In this document: positions 33,344-42,958 of the stretch, in pieces | Numbering within the stretch: position 1 is the first letter of the stretch | Layout of the letters: each line of letters starts with the position of its first letter | Origin: Salinibacterium sp. NK8237 | GTDB taxonomy: Bacteria > Actinomycetota > Actinomycetes > Actinomycetales > Microbacteriaceae | Direction of reading: 5' to 3' | NCBI RefSeq assembly: GCF_015864955.1 | Contig: NZ_JADYWE010000001.1 | Coordinates: 1,550,001 to 1,614,000, forward strand | DNA length: 64,000 nt | Translations under genes and position numbers: made by a program | Notes under the pieces: model-generated | What the model was told of the DNA's origin: nothing | The model's database searches: none | Seen by the model: only the letters and a program-made list of their open reading frames with translations

Positions 33344-35341
33344 CTAGTGGCCGTGCTCGCTATCGTGGTGGGCGCAGTGGTCACCGTTTTCTTGGGCCGG
33401 GGCGGGGATGTTGAGTGCCGGGTTCATGCCGAAGAAGCCGTTGGGCTTGAGGGTGAACTTGGCGTAGTCCATGGGCATGACGGGCCAGTCTTCCATGCGG
33501 GGGAAGTGGGTGAGACCGAAGGTGTGCCACACGACAACATCTTCGGCTTCAACCGAGGCGTCATCCGCAATGTATTTGGCAATGCCGTCGCCACCCGGGT
33601 TCTGGTGCACGAAGTCGCCGGCCGCATACCGTTCGCTTGGGTCGTACTTCGTCACGTAGAGATGCTTGGTCGTGAACAGTGCTCGCTTCGCAATCGATGA
33701 CGACTCGTCTGCCATCAAGGTCGGGCTCTCCTGGGGGTAGAGAACGTACGACGTGGGGCGTCCAGTGCGGTTGACCTTGTCTGCGCTTGAGATCTGCCAG
33801 ACACGCGATGCCGCACCGTTAGCAACTCGGCCTGACTCGCCTTCCGAGCGGATGCGCGTGACCTGCTTCGTGAAGGCGTTGCCGTATTCATTGCCCGGCC
33901 CCATCGGCACGCGCACAGCGTCAATCTCATCCACGCTGTTGGCTACACCGTCGACGGTCATGTCGAGTCGTGCCGAAAAGAGGTGCTGGTGATTGGGGCC
34001 ACCGAGGCCAGGGGCAACTTCCGAGGCGTAGGGGTAGTCCGAGCCATCCGCTTGCAGTCCGGGATACGCCGACGTGAAGAGGATGCCCGTGAGCTTCGAT
34101 TCGCATTCGATGGTGCCGTCGAGGTACAGGTACCAGTAGAAGCCGTAGTCGTAGTTTCCGACTGTGGTGAAGAAGGAGATGACGAGTCGACGAGAGCGCC
34201 GAACTTCCGAGGCGCCTGTGAAGAGATCGGTGTGCTTCCACAGTGTGCCGAAGTCTTCCTCGTGCATGCAGATGCCGTTCTGAACGACCTTGGGAGAACC
34301 CAGCTCGTCGGCGAAGACCGCGTCAAAGTACGTGATCTCGCCAACACAGTCGCAGCCGAGGGCGAGCGAGTTCGTGTAACGACCGAACAGGTACTCGCCG
34401 GTGTCGAAGTAGTTCTGCCAGAAACGGTTGGGCTGCGGGTCGGCGTAGGGAACCACCATTTCGCTAATCGACCCGCGATACATGATTGGGCGGTCGACAC
34501 CCTGGTCGGCAAAGCTGAGGTTGCGCATGATGAGACCCTCGCGCATGTCGAACCCGATCTGGAATTTCCAGTTGCCCCACTCGACCTGTTCACCGTCGAC
34601 GAGATAGCTGGGGCCTTCCGGCTGAGTGATGACAATCGGCTTGAGCGCATCGAGCGGTGGTCCCTGCACTGCCGGGTCGTCGTAATTGCCGCCCTCGGCG
34701 GGGATCGGATAAACCTCGTTGTCGACAATGCGCGTCACTTTCATCGCGGCAATGTCGACGTAGGCGGCGAGACCGTCAATCGGGTGCGCCCACACGTGGT
34801 CGCCCACGTAGTCAGAGCGGAACGCGAAGATACGCAGAATGCGGCGACCCTCCTCTTCGGGAAAGTCGTAGTAGCCGGAGGAGAGCGGCACAACTTCGAC
34901 GTCGTTTACGGTGACGCCGCGCTTCGCAAGAGCCGCGATCCAGCCTTCGTCTTGGGCGACGATCTCGCCGACGAGCTCGAATTCTGTGTCGAGGATAGGC
35001 AATTGTCCCGCTGATCCGTCGAGCACCGACGTTGAGATGACGGCTCCGAGCCCCAACGAGATGATGTTGTCGCTGGAGTGGCCGGTTGCGAGATCAAGCA
35101 GCATGACGCGTGCTTGGCGGTCGGGCATTTCCCCGCCCGCTGCCTCCCACGCTTTCACTTCGTTCTTGGCGGGCTCCTCGAGGCCGACATAAACGAAACG
35201 AGTGGTCGTGGTGAAGAAATCCACCGTCGAGGCGATGTCGCGAATCGCGGTGATCTCGTCGGCGCTCAGGCTGCTGAGCGGATGCTGCGGCGCAGTCGAA
35301 TTGTGGTGGGCCAAGACTGATTTGTCGTTCGTGATCGTCAT
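33344..35341 (-). CDS. Copper-containing primary-amine oxidase
   Basis: A 665-residue quinoprotein oxidase that converts primary amines to aldehydes with release of ammonia and peroxide. The Tyr converted to topaquinone lies in TVGNYDYGF. Copper ligands are in NHQHLFSARL and the later HFPRMEDWPVMP. The usual N2/N3 domains precede. The C-terminus is extended by a His-rich tail (DHCAHHDSEHGH), perhaps for metal binding. No signal peptide is evident. It is followed by a small membrane gene and preceded on the same strand by an APC permease, forming an amine-uptake and oxidation locus. Confidence 0.94.
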   Translation of the reverse strand: MTITNDKSVLAHHNSTAPQHPLSSLSADEITAIRDIASTVDFFTTTTRFVYVGLEEPAKNEVKAWEAAGGEMPDRQARVMLLDLATGHSSDNIISLGLGAVISTSVLDGSAGQLPILDTEFELVGEIVAQDEGWIAALAKRGVTVNDVEVVPLSSGYYDFPEEEGRRILRIFAFRSDYVGDHVWAHPIDGLAAYVDIAAMKVTRIVDNEVYPIPAEGGNYDDPAVQGPPLDALKPIVITQPEGPSYLVDGEQVEWGNWKFQIGFDMREGLIMRNLSFADQGVDRPIMYRGSISEMVVPYADPQPNRFWQNYFDTGEYLFGRYTNSLALGCDCVGEITYFDAVFADELGSPKVVQNGICMHEEDFGTLWKHTDLFTGASEVRRSRRLVISFFTTVGNYDYGFYWYLYLDGTIECESKLTGILFTSAYPGLQADGSDYPYASEVAPGLGGPNHQHLFSARLDMTVDGVANSVDEIDAVRVPMGPGNEYGNAFTKQVTRIRSEGESGRVANGAASRVWQISSADKVNRTGRPTSYVLYPQESPTLMADESSSIAKRALFTTKHLYVTKYDPSERYAAGDFVHQNPGGDGIAKYIADDASVEAEDVVVWHTFGLTHFPRMEDWPVMPMDYAKFTLKPNGFFGMNPALNIPAPAQENGDHCAHHDSEHGH

Positions 35342-35446
35342 TCGATTTCCTTCACTTGCGGGGGATGGGGATGATGTGTGCGTGCCGGGCTGGAGCGCCG
35401 GACCAGTGCACAGGGTTGTCCAGTGCGGCGCTCCAGCCCGAACGGA

Positions 35447-36928
35447 TCAGGCGTCGATTGAGTCGATAATCGATTCGTAGGTTGCGGGCTTGGTGCGCTT
35501 GAGGATGACTGCCTGAACCAGACCGACGGCGGGAGCGATCACGATCAGCAGCAGGAGCAGCACACTCATTGCGCCGAAGACGGGGGCTCCCTCGGCATTG
35601 ACGTCTCCGACCATGATCGGGAAGTACGCGATGATGATCGCGGCGCTGGCGATGAGACCTACCAGGCCCAGCACAGGTGCCAGCTTGGTGTTCCACACTC
35701 GTGTGTCGCTCTTCGTGCTGGCGAAGTACACAATGACCGCGACACTCGTGAGAGCCATCAGAATCGCGATGGCTAGCGTTGCGACACCAGCGAACCACGT
35801 GAATACCTGGACCACGGGGTCGAGCCCAAGCACCGCAAAAAGAGTGATCAGGGTGCCGGCTGTTACGGTCTGCACGAGAGAAGACAGGTGCGGCGACAGG
35901 TGCTTGGAGTGCACTGAGGCGAGACGTTCCGGAAGCACACCCGTGTTCGACATCGAGTGCTGGTAACGCGTGATGACGTTATGGAACGAGAGCACACACG
36001 CGAACATTGCCGTGATCAGCAGGATGTTGACGATGATCTCGCCCGCGACACCGAGGTACTGCGCCACGGTGACCAGAATCATGGCGCCAGGATCTTGGGC
36101 CGCGACATCCACCACATTTTCTGGGCCCCACGCCATCACGATCGCCCAGCTGGCGACCGTGTAAAACACACCAACGCCGATGACGGCGCTGTAGGTGGCG
36201 ATGGGGATGGTGCGGTCAGGGTCTTTTGCTTCGTCACGGAACACCGCGGTCGCTTCGAAGCCGATGAAGGCGGCAATGGCGAACATGAGGCCGACGCCCG
36301 GCGAACCGCTGACGATGTTGGTCGGGTAGAAGGGCTCGAGAGTGAGCCCCTCCGCACCGCCCGAAGCGACAACCGCAATCACGAGCGCGATGACGATGCC
36401 GACCTCAGAAACGAGGAAGACCGCAAGCACCTTGGACGAGAGATCGATGTGGCGATAGCCGAGCACACCGACAACGGCAACGACGAGGAGCGAGAAAACC
36501 CACCACGGAATCTCCGGGCCGCCCAACGACATCGCCGTCACGCTGAGGATGTAACCGACGTAGCCGTGCACCGACACCTGAATGGCGGTGTACGTGAGCA
36601 TCGCAAGCCACGCACTCGCCAGCCCAGCCGGGCGGCCAAGGCCGTAGCCGACATACGTGAAGAATGCCCCCGGCTTCGGAACGTGACGGGCCATGGCAGA
36701 GAGGCCGACAGCGAAGAGCAGCAATACGACGCCAGAGATGACATACATGCTCGGAAAGCCGACACCGTTGCCGATGAGGATGCCCAGCGGCACCGCCCCT
36801 CCGACCACAGTGAGCGGTGATGCAGCGGCAACAACCATGAAGACAATCGCGGCGACTCCGAGCTTTCCGGAGAGTTTTGGCTTAGCCAAGGTGTCTGTAG
36901 CTGTTGGGGGTGTTCCAGTGGCGGTCAT
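35447..36928 (-). CDS. APC-superfamily amino acid/amine permease
   Basis: A 493-residue permease with about twelve transmembrane helices. KLSGKLGVAAIVFMVVAAASPLTVVGGAVP and GFEATAVFRDEAKDPDRTIPIA are typical of APC transporters. It lies upstream of and co-directional with the amine oxidase (105-base gap), so it probably imports the amine substrate. The ATG lies 220 bases from the divergent second APC permease. Confidence 0.9.
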   Translation of the reverse strand: MTATGTPPTATDTLAKPKLSGKLGVAAIVFMVVAAASPLTVVGGAVPLGILIGNGVGFPSMYVISGVVLLLFAVGLSAMARHVPKPGAFFTYVGYGLGRPAGLASAWLAMLTYTAIQVSVHGYVGYILSVTAMSLGGPEIPWWVFSLLVVAVVGVLGYRHIDLSSKVLAVFLVSEVGIVIALVIAVVASGGAEGLTLEPFYPTNIVSGSPGVGLMFAIAAFIGFEATAVFRDEAKDPDRTIPIATYSAVIGVGVFYTVASWAIVMAWGPENVVDVAAQDPGAMILVTVAQYLGVAGEIIVNILLITAMFACVLSFHNVITRYQHSMSNTGVLPERLASVHSKHLSPHLSSLVQTVTAGTLITLFAVLGLDPVVQVFTWFAGVATLAIAILMALTSVAVIVYFASTKSDTRVWNTKLAPVLGLVGLIASAAIIIAYFPIMVGDVNAEGAPVFGAMSVLLLLLIVIAPAVGLVQAVILKRTKPATYESIIDSIDA

Positions 36929-37030
36929 TGCTGTCGTCCAATCAAACGGGAGAGGGGAATGGTCGTAAAGACACTCTGCCGAGGCCGGGTTGCGCCGCTG
37001 TCACCGCGCGGTAAAAACATCCGTCGCGTG

Positions 37031-37060
37031 AATGAGACGAGTTTCTAGTGCTGTCTCATT
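37031..37060. promoter_or_regulatory. Palindromic operator between two divergent permease genes
   Basis: AATGAGAC (37031-37038) and GTCTCATT (37053-37060) form an exact inverted repeat around 14 bases. Located between the divergent permease genes, about 90 bases from each start. The IclR-family regulator encoded at 38674 is the best candidate to bind it. Confidence 0.6.
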
Positions 37061-37148
37061 TGGGCTTACCTGCCGGAAACATTTCGGTCTCGCCGCTGTA
37101 ATCGACCACCGCTAGAGTCGTCGAATCTCGGCACTCTAGGAGCACGCG

Positions 37149-38681
37149 ATGTCAGCACTTGAACGCGCGATCGCGCAGCGCCACCCGGTTCATGGTTTTA
37201 GCCGCGAGTCACCGCTTCACGGCCTCGATCGCCGCAGCATCGGTTTCGTCGAGGTGCTTGCTCAATCGGTATCGGCCATTGCCCCGGCGGCAGCCGCCAC
37301 CACTATGCCGCTGCTGGTCGCGAGCATCGCGGGATCAGCCACCGTCTTCTCGATCGCTACCGCCGGTCTTCTCGCTCTCCTTATCGCCTTCACCGTCAAC
37401 CAATTCACGCGCCGCATGGCCGCCACTGGATCGCTCTACACCTTTGTGGCCAAAGGCTTCGGCACTGACCGCGCGGGTACAACCGCGACTCTGGCAACAA
37501 GTGTTGGCATGCTCATTGGCTACAGCTTCATCGCAATGTTCGCTTTGGCCGGAGGCACCTACTACGTGTCGATCGTTCTCGCGAGAGTCATTCCGGACCT
37601 CATCGGCTCACCGCTCGCGACGGGCGGGATCATGGTGGTGCTGGCCAGCATTGTGCTGCTGGTTCTCGCCCGCGGCATCCGGCTCTCCTCGAGAGTGACG
37701 CTCATGGTGGAGACGCTCTCGGTCGCGGTGCTGCTCATCCTTATCGTTGCTCTATTGATTCAGATTGGGCCTCACACGGACTGGTCAGCGGTCACTCGTC
37801 AGTCCTTCGCAGGTTCGACTGGGTCGTTTTCTGGAATCGCGGTCGGCGCGGTGTTGGCGCTCACTGCCTATGTTGGTTTCGAAAGTTCAGCCGCTCTGGG
37901 CGTCGAGGTGCGACGCCCGTTTAGAAACATCCCGCGCGCACTGGTCTGGACCGTGCTGGGCTCTCTCCTCTTTTACGTACTCGCCGCGACCGCTCAAGTG
38001 ATGGGCTTCGAGGTGCTCGGAGCCGACTTCAGCCAGAGTACGTCGCCGGTCAACGAATTAGCAGAAGGATTCGGGCTCGGCTCCTTTGCCCTTGTTCTCG
38101 ATATCGGAATCGCGGCATCGTTTCTCGCTTGCACAATCGCGTCAACCACCGCGCTCGCTCGAGTGCTCTTCTCGCTGAGTCGCGACGGAATTTTGCCGCG
38201 CCGGCTCGGCTCCACTCATCCACAACTGCACACACCGCTCTTTGCAATCGGAGTTTCGTTGCTCGCCGTGACCGTCGTGCCGCTGGCATTCGTGCTCGCT
38301 GGTGCTGGCATCTGGAACACCATGCAACTTCTACTGGTCGTCGCTGCGGCGGGCTACATTACGGCCTACATCATGGTGTGTTTCGCCGCCCCCGCATTCT
38401 TGAACCGCATCGGCGAGCTCAGCATCCGACCGCTGCTCACCGCACTAGTTGCCGGCCTCTCGCTGACCATCGCTTTCGTCACCTACCTCGCCGTTGAAGT
38501 AGCCGGAGAACGTGCACTCGCCGTCGCACTCTATGTGGCAGTCATGAGCCTGGGCACCGCCGTTCTGCTGCTGCGAGTTCGCAAGAATCCAGGCCTCGCC
38601 CTCACAATCGGCAACTACGACGAACCCACCGTCATCGATGTACTCGGCGGCACCACACAGGCAAAGCAGGCGAGTGACTGA
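37149..38681 (+). CDS. APC-superfamily amino acid/amine permease (second)
   Basis: A 510-residue twelve-helix permease. FVEVLAQSVSAIAPAAAATTMPLL begins the core, and YVGFESSAALGVEVRRPFRNIPRAL is the conserved TM6-7 loop. The 35-residue hydrophilic N-terminus precedes TM1. ATG 37149 follows AGGAGC. Its end overlaps the start of the IclR gene by 8 bases, so both are one transcription unit, divergent from the amine oxidase side. Confidence 0.9.
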   Translation: MSALERAIAQRHPVHGFSRESPLHGLDRRSIGFVEVLAQSVSAIAPAAAATTMPLLVASIAGSATVFSIATAGLLALLIAFTVNQFTRRMAATGSLYTFVAKGFGTDRAGTTATLATSVGMLIGYSFIAMFALAGGTYYVSIVLARVIPDLIGSPLATGGIMVVLASIVLLVLARGIRLSSRVTLMVETLSVAVLLILIVALLIQIGPHTDWSAVTRQSFAGSTGSFSGIAVGAVLALTAYVGFESSAALGVEVRRPFRNIPRALVWTVLGSLLFYVLAATAQVMGFEVLGADFSQSTSPVNELAEGFGLGSFALVLDIGIAASFLACTIASTTALARVLFSLSRDGILPRRLGSTHPQLHTPLFAIGVSLLAVTVVPLAFVLAGAGIWNTMQLLLVVAAAGYITAYIMVCFAAPAFLNRIGELSIRPLLTALVAGLSLTIAFVTYLAVEVAGERALAVALYVAVMSLGTAVLLLRVRKNPGLALTIGNYDEPTVIDVLGGTTQAKQASD

Positions 38682-39441
38682 ATCGACCCCGCCCGCAGTG
38701 CCCGAGGCGACGCGCAAGCGTGGAGCCGTCGATGGCCTGCGCGCACGCCAACCCGCTGCGGTGCACAGCGCGCTGGGGGTTCTTGAGGCGGTAGCCCAAC
38801 ACGGCGCGGGAGTCAGCGCTCGCGAAATCTCCGAAGCTCTCGACCTGCCCCGCGCCACCACCTACCGCCTGCTCAACCTTCTCGTGCAAGACGAATACTT
38901 GGTGCGCACCCCCGACCTCCGTGGTTTCGCGCTCGGCAGCAAACTGGAACAGTTTGGCCGCGCAGTGATGCCCACAGCTCCCCCGCGCGCCGCCCGCGAG
39001 ATCATCAACGAGCTTCGCGGCAGCATCCGGGCCGGTGTTCATCTTGTGCGCTACGACGCCACGCACATCGTGCTCAGCGACATCGATCCAGACTTTCCAC
39101 TCAGCCACCCCGAACGCATCAGCAGAGAGCTCGACTGCTCAGCAATGGGCCGCCTCTTGCTCACCGAACTCGGCCACGACGGCCACCCCTCGTGGGCTGT
39201 CGTGCGCCCCGCGTCAAGCATCCACGCCATTACTGAACACGTCACCCGCAGCGGCTACGCGATGCAGAACGGGGAACTGCAACCAGGGCACGGATGCATC
39301 GCCGTAGCCATCCGCGACGATCACGATGTGCTCGTGGCTGGCCTCGCCGTCTCGATGCCCGGAGTGCGGGTCGAGAACCCTGCCAAGATCGTCGACTCCC
39401 TCAGGGAAGCCGCGCAGGGGTTGGCGCCGCTGTTGTCATGA
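38674..39441 (+). CDS. IclR-family transcriptional regulator
   Basis: A 255-residue regulator. The winged helix GVSAREISEALDLPRATTYRLLNLLVQDEYLVRT is followed by an effector domain with HLVRYDATHIVLSDID, SAMGRLLLTEL and HGCIAVAIRDDHD. GTG 38674 overlaps the permease gene. It probably senses an amine or its breakdown product and controls the palindrome at 37031-37060. Confidence 0.9.
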   Translation: MTESTPPAVPEATRKRGAVDGLRARQPAAVHSALGVLEAVAQHGAGVSAREISEALDLPRATTYRLLNLLVQDEYLVRTPDLRGFALGSKLEQFGRAVMPTAPPRAAREIINELRGSIRAGVHLVRYDATHIVLSDIDPDFPLSHPERISRELDCSAMGRLLLTELGHDGHPSWAVVRPASSIHAITEHVTRSGYAMQNGELQPGHGCIAVAIRDDHDVLVAGLAVSMPGVRVENPAKIVDSLREAAQGLAPLLS

Positions 39442-39528
39442 AATGCGTGTGCAGCCTAATAAGCGGTTAAGTTCTAGCGCTAATTGCAATTCGTTTGGTC
39501 GCGGATGCCATTTCGATCGGAGCACTCT

Positions 39529-39723
39529 ATGGAATCCACTTTTAGCGAACAGTACGCAGAGATCGTTCTCCGTGCGAAGAAATCGGCCCGGGCTTATCTG
39601 TGTGACGGAGAGTTCGACCACGACGGTATCGACCTCGTGCTCAATTCGATTCTGCGCTCAGAAGTTGCCGAACACTGTGGGCCACTGGGATACGCCCGCA
39701 GGGCGATCGAGTGGGGCGGCTAA
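39529..39723 (+). CDS. Small hypothetical protein
   Basis: A 64-residue acidic protein (MESTFSEQYAEIVLRAKKSA...) with a GGAG at about 39519-39522. No known family is recognised. Its stop overlaps the convergent TPR gene stop by 4 bases. The reading is plausible because the start, ribosome-binding site and codon use look normal, but it could be spurious. Confidence 0.45.
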   Translation: MESTFSEQYAEIVLRAKKSARAYLCDGEFDHDGIDLVLNSILRSEVAEHCGPLGYARRAIEWGG

Positions 39724-40232
39724 GCCGAAAGCTCCGGCCGCTTCTTTTCCAAGGAACGGATGTACGCCGCATTCCCACTGATCGCCGCCTTGTACCGGTC
39801 TATGTCGGGAGAAGGAACGAACTCCACCACTAGATCGAGGAGCGCTGCGACGGCCGCATCATGCCGCCCGGCGGCGTGCAACGTAATCGCCTCAAAAGCA
39901 CCCAGCGCAGCGGACTCCGGAAATGCGCCGCGTGCTGTCGCAAACACCGCCCGGGATTTGTCGTATTCGCCCAGGTTTCTGAGCGTCGAGCCGTACTGAA
40001 CGTAGCAACGGCGGAGCAGATCGCCCTCCAGCCCGGCGGCGAGAGCGCCCTCATAAAAACCCCGGGCTGTTTCTTCCTGGCCAGCCGTGTCATACGCCCC
40101 TCCCAGCTCATAGAGCACTCGAGCGTTCTGGGAATGCGAGGCGTAGAGGGGAAGCAACGAATCTATTGTTGGCTGCATGTTTTCCCGGTCCCTGGCGGCG
40201 AAGATCCGGTCAAGCTCATCGTCTAGATTCAT
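39720..40232 (-). CDS. Tetratricopeptide-repeat protein
   Basis: A 170-residue helical protein built of TPR units: MNLDDELDRIFAARDRENMQ, ARVLYELGGAYDTAGQEETARGFYEGALAAGL and LRNLGEYDKSRAVFATARGAFP. ATG 40232 is chosen; the longer frame upstream lacks TPR character. Probably a protein-interaction adaptor. Not in an evident operon. Confidence 0.85.
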   Translation of the reverse strand: MNLDDELDRIFAARDRENMQPTIDSLLPLYASHSQNARVLYELGGAYDTAGQEETARGFYEGALAAGLEGDLLRRCYVQYGSTLRNLGEYDKSRAVFATARGAFPESAALGAFEAITLHAAGRHDAAVAALLDLVVEFVPSPDIDRYKAAISGNAAYIRSLEKKRPELSA

Positions 40233-40287
40233 GCCGCACAGTCTGCCACGGGCGCTCTCGGCAGGAGACCTGGTCGATGGTTTTGGG

Positions 40288-40800
40288 TTAGTTAAGGCCA
40301 GCCGCCATTTCCCGATAGACAGTAGAGAGCTCTGTCGCGCGAGCGCCCCAGTCCGATGTTTCGCGACCTTCAAGATAGGCGGCGAGATCCTCGATGTGGG
40401 TTTGCCAGCCTGCACCGTGGTGATGATAAACATCGAGCGGCAGGCCAGACTCCTCGACGATTAGCCTCGTGCCGGCCGGTTCCTCAACCAGCGTGACGTC
40501 AATCACGCCGGGTGCGTCGTCATCCGACCAGGTCGTTATTCGCAAGTGTCTGGGTGACTCGCAAATGTCAACGCGGCCGGATCCTTCCCAGCCACTGGTA
40601 AACGTGGCGCTGAACTCTCCACCAATGGTGAGATCGCCATCCACGGTCACGATCCAACGCGCGAGTCGGCTCGGCACCGTAATCGCGGACCACAGGTCGT
40701 CGATGTTCGTCGCATAGACGTCCTCAACGAGAACGACGCCTGCGCCGTTCTCCTCCCGCACACTGCCCAGAATTTTGGTAACTCCGGATCCTTCAGGCAT
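40288..40800 (-). CDS. SRPBCC/AHSA1-like domain protein
   Basis: A 170-residue START-like barrel: VEDVYATNIDDLWSAITVPSRLARWIVTVDGDLTIGGEFSATFTSGWEGSGRVDICE and a C-terminal GAGWQTHIEDLAAYLEG. It starts 2 bases after the ArsR gene stop, an operon pairing common in actinobacteria. It may bind a hydrophobic ligand. Confidence 0.88.
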   Translation of the reverse strand: MPEGSGVTKILGSVREENGAGVVLVEDVYATNIDDLWSAITVPSRLARWIVTVDGDLTIGGEFSATFTSGWEGSGRVDICESPRHLRITTWSDDDAPGVIDVTLVEEPAGTRLIVEESGLPLDVYHHHGAGWQTHIEDLAAYLEGRETSDWGARATELSTVYREMAAGLN

Positions 40801-40802
40801 CG

Positions 40803-41147
40803 CTATTCCCTTTTCTCTCGTTTACCGCGTGCGACTTCGCTTTTTTTGCCGCGTGCGACCTCAGTGTGGAGCGCGTCGAGGCGGTGTTCCCACAGCGCGC
40901 GATATTCCTCCAGCCACTCGTCAAGCTCTTGGAGCGGCTCGGGGCGCAGCGAGTAGATGCGATGCTGCGCCTCGCTGTGAACATCCACTAACCCAACTTC
41001 ACGCAAGACCCTGAGATGGCGAGAAACACCGGGGCGCGCGATCGGAAGAAGCGCTGCGAGTTCGGTGACATTCGTCGGACCCAATCGAAGTCGGGCGAGT
41101 AGAGTGCGTCGGCTTTCGTCTGAGATTGCCTGCAGCATCGTGTCCAT
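40803..41147 (-). CDS. ArsR-family winged-helix regulator
   Basis: A 114-residue ArsR-type protein: LLARLRLGPTNVTELAALLPIARPGVSRHLRVLREVGLVDV, the HTH. No metal-binding Cys cluster is seen, so metal sensing is unlikely. The C-terminus ends in an imperfect VARGK(K) repeat. Co-transcribed with the SRPBCC gene. Confidence 0.88.
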   Translation of the reverse strand: MDTMLQAISDESRRTLLARLRLGPTNVTELAALLPIARPGVSRHLRVLREVGLVDVHSEAQHRIYSLRPEPLQELDEWLEEYRALWEHRLDALHTEVARGKKSEVARGKREKRE

Positions 41148-41156
41148 ACGTTGAAT

Positions 41157-41172
41157 GTACCACCTTGGGTAC
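41157..41172. promoter_or_regulatory. Probable ArsR-type operator
   Basis: GTACC (41157-41161) and GGTAC (41168-41172) face each other around 6 bases, 10 bases before the ArsR-gene start, overlapping its likely promoter. Confidence 0.45.
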
Positions 41173-41282
41173 GTACACGCGAGGTTACATTCTCGTTTTG
41201 TCTACCGCATCCGATGTACTGGTTATCAGCGTCGCATCGTAGCCGCGGGTCAACCCGCCGCGAAGGGTAGAGCACACGCAAT

Positions 41283-41353
41283 GCACGTTTATTGATGCAT
41301 CTGATAGTGCTAGGATAAACGTGCATCGCACAATGCACTGTTATCCGTGCATC
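41283..41353. promoter_or_regulatory. HipB-type operator array
   Basis: GCACGTTTAT (41283-41292) is an exact inverted copy of ATAAACGTGC (41315-41324). GGATA at 41313-41317 and TATCC at 41342-41346 add a second inverted pair, and GTGCATC recurs at 41321 and 41347. HipB in E. coli binds TATCC/GGATA pairs, so this is a good candidate for autoregulation of hipBA. Confidence 0.7.
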
Positions 41354-41394
41354 GTAGTTTCGGGTCTGGCAGGGACAAAGGGAAGGAGCATCCG

Positions 41395-41676
41395 ATGCCC
41401 ACCATTGGGATCACCAACTTCAAGGACCTCGGCGCCGTCGTGAAGGTTGCACGGCAAGCACAGGGCATCCGCCAAGAGGACGTCGCAGAAACGCTGGGAT
41501 TCTCGCGCAACTACCTGCGCGAAATCGAATCCGGCAAACCGAACCTCTTCGCGTCGAGGCTGTTCCGCACCCTCAATAAGCTCGGCATCCGCGTCACCGT
41601 CACGTACGAACTGACGCGTCAGAGCTCCGAAGCCGACGAGGCCCAGAGCGAGGCCGGAGCACGCGATGGCGAGTGA
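41395..41676 (+). CDS. hipB: HipB-type XRE antitoxin
   Basis: A 93-residue protein with a Cro/CI-type HTH: DLGAVVKVARQAQGIRQEDVAETLGFSRNYLREIESGKPN. ATG 41395 follows GGAAGGA. It overlaps the hipA start by 11 bases. It represses the operon and binds HipA. Confidence 0.9.
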   Translation: MPTIGITNFKDLGAVVKVARQAQGIRQEDVAETLGFSRNYLREIESGKPNLFASRLFRTLNKLGIRVTVTYELTRQSSEADEAQSEAGARDGE

Positions 41677-42940
41677 ACTCGCAGTATTTCTTCATGAACA
41701 GCGCATCGGAACGCTAACTCGGGCCGCACGGGGTTCTGCCGAGCAAGTCCGACTCACATGGGCTGCGGACTATCAGCCCGGTGCAGTGCGCTTAACCGAA
41801 AGCTTTACCACCGTCCCCGGCGCTCGAACCGACGTGAACCTGGTGTCACGGTTCCTTGGAGGTTACGGGCCCGAGGGCAACCAGCGCGAAGCGATGGCTT
41901 CGGAGCGCGGGATACAACCGAACGATCTTTTCGGCATCCTTCGCGAATTCGGTGGATCGCTCGCCGGCGCCCTGACCTTTCTCCCGGTCGGAGACAATCC
42001 CGCGAGCTCGGCATCCTATGAACCGCTGAGCGACGCTGAACTGAACCGGATGCTGAAGAGGGCAGTTGAGGATCACGACCTTGGGCAGCGAGATGACAGC
42101 CGCTCGATGATCCCGGGCTTTCAGCCCAAACTTCTGTTGGCGAACTTCGGAGCCGGCTGGCGGCAGCCGCACGGCAGTGCCCACTCCACCCACATCATCA
42201 AGCCCCAAGTGTCATCGCGCCCTCATCTGATCGCGGACGAATACTTCAGCCACCAGCTCACCCGCGCCATGGGGCTCTCCCATTTCGAAAGCGAACTCCA
42301 CACCGTCGGCCGCACCTCCTATCTGGCGATCGAACGCTTTGACCGCGCCGTCCACGGCGAAACTGTCAGGCTCGTTCACCAAGAAGACTGCGCGCAGGCC
42401 CTCGGCCTCGACTGGATAAACGCGAGCTCAAAGTTTCAAGACAAGAACTGGCCCGCGAACCCGCAACGCCCCAGCGCAGCGAGGATCGCTGAAGCTGCGG
42501 CTAGCTTAAATGGAGAAAACCCGCTCTCGGAGTGGTTGCGCCAGCTCACTTACCGGGTGCTCGTTGGCGACAACGATGGCCACGCAAAGAACACCGGAAT
42601 CCTTCACCTCCCCGGCGAAGATACCCTCACCCAGCTCTACGACGCGGTGCCCAACCTCTACCAGGCAGGCCGTATCGACTGGACCATGGCCTTAGCGATC
42701 GATGGGCAATTCGACCACCGCCGCATCAGTGCCGAACGGCTCATCAATGAAGCCACAGGTTGGGGAGTCATGACGCCGAGATCAATCGAAAAAACGGTCA
42801 CAGAGACCTTCGCGGCATTCAGCTCAGCGCTCAACAGCACTCGGCCACCCGCCGGCATTTCGCCCGGTCTCCTCGACGGCCTGGAATGGAATCTCAGCCG
42901 CCTGATCGCTGGGGATGAGATCAGCGAACCGCGGCGCTAA
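41666..42940 (+). CDS. hipA: HipA-type serine/threonine kinase toxin
   Basis: A 424-residue HipA-family kinase. The N-terminal HipA domain ends before the Ser-loop SMIPGFQPKLLL. ATP-site and catalytic motifs are VLVGDNDGHAKN and the metal-binding YDAVP. HipA phosphorylates glutamyl-tRNA synthetase in E. coli and causes persistence; the target here is inferred from the family. Coupled to the upstream XRE antitoxin. Confidence 0.92.
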   Translation: MASELAVFLHEQRIGTLTRAARGSAEQVRLTWAADYQPGAVRLTESFTTVPGARTDVNLVSRFLGGYGPEGNQREAMASERGIQPNDLFGILREFGGSLAGALTFLPVGDNPASSASYEPLSDAELNRMLKRAVEDHDLGQRDDSRSMIPGFQPKLLLANFGAGWRQPHGSAHSTHIIKPQVSSRPHLIADEYFSHQLTRAMGLSHFESELHTVGRTSYLAIERFDRAVHGETVRLVHQEDCAQALGLDWINASSKFQDKNWPANPQRPSAARIAEAAASLNGENPLSEWLRQLTYRVLVGDNDGHAKNTGILHLPGEDTLTQLYDAVPNLYQAGRIDWTMALAIDGQFDHRRISAERLINEATGWGVMTPRSIEKTVTETFAAFSSALNSTRPPAGISPGLLDGLEWNLSRLIAGDEISEPRR

Positions 42941-42958
42941 GGGATCGACTAACTGGCA

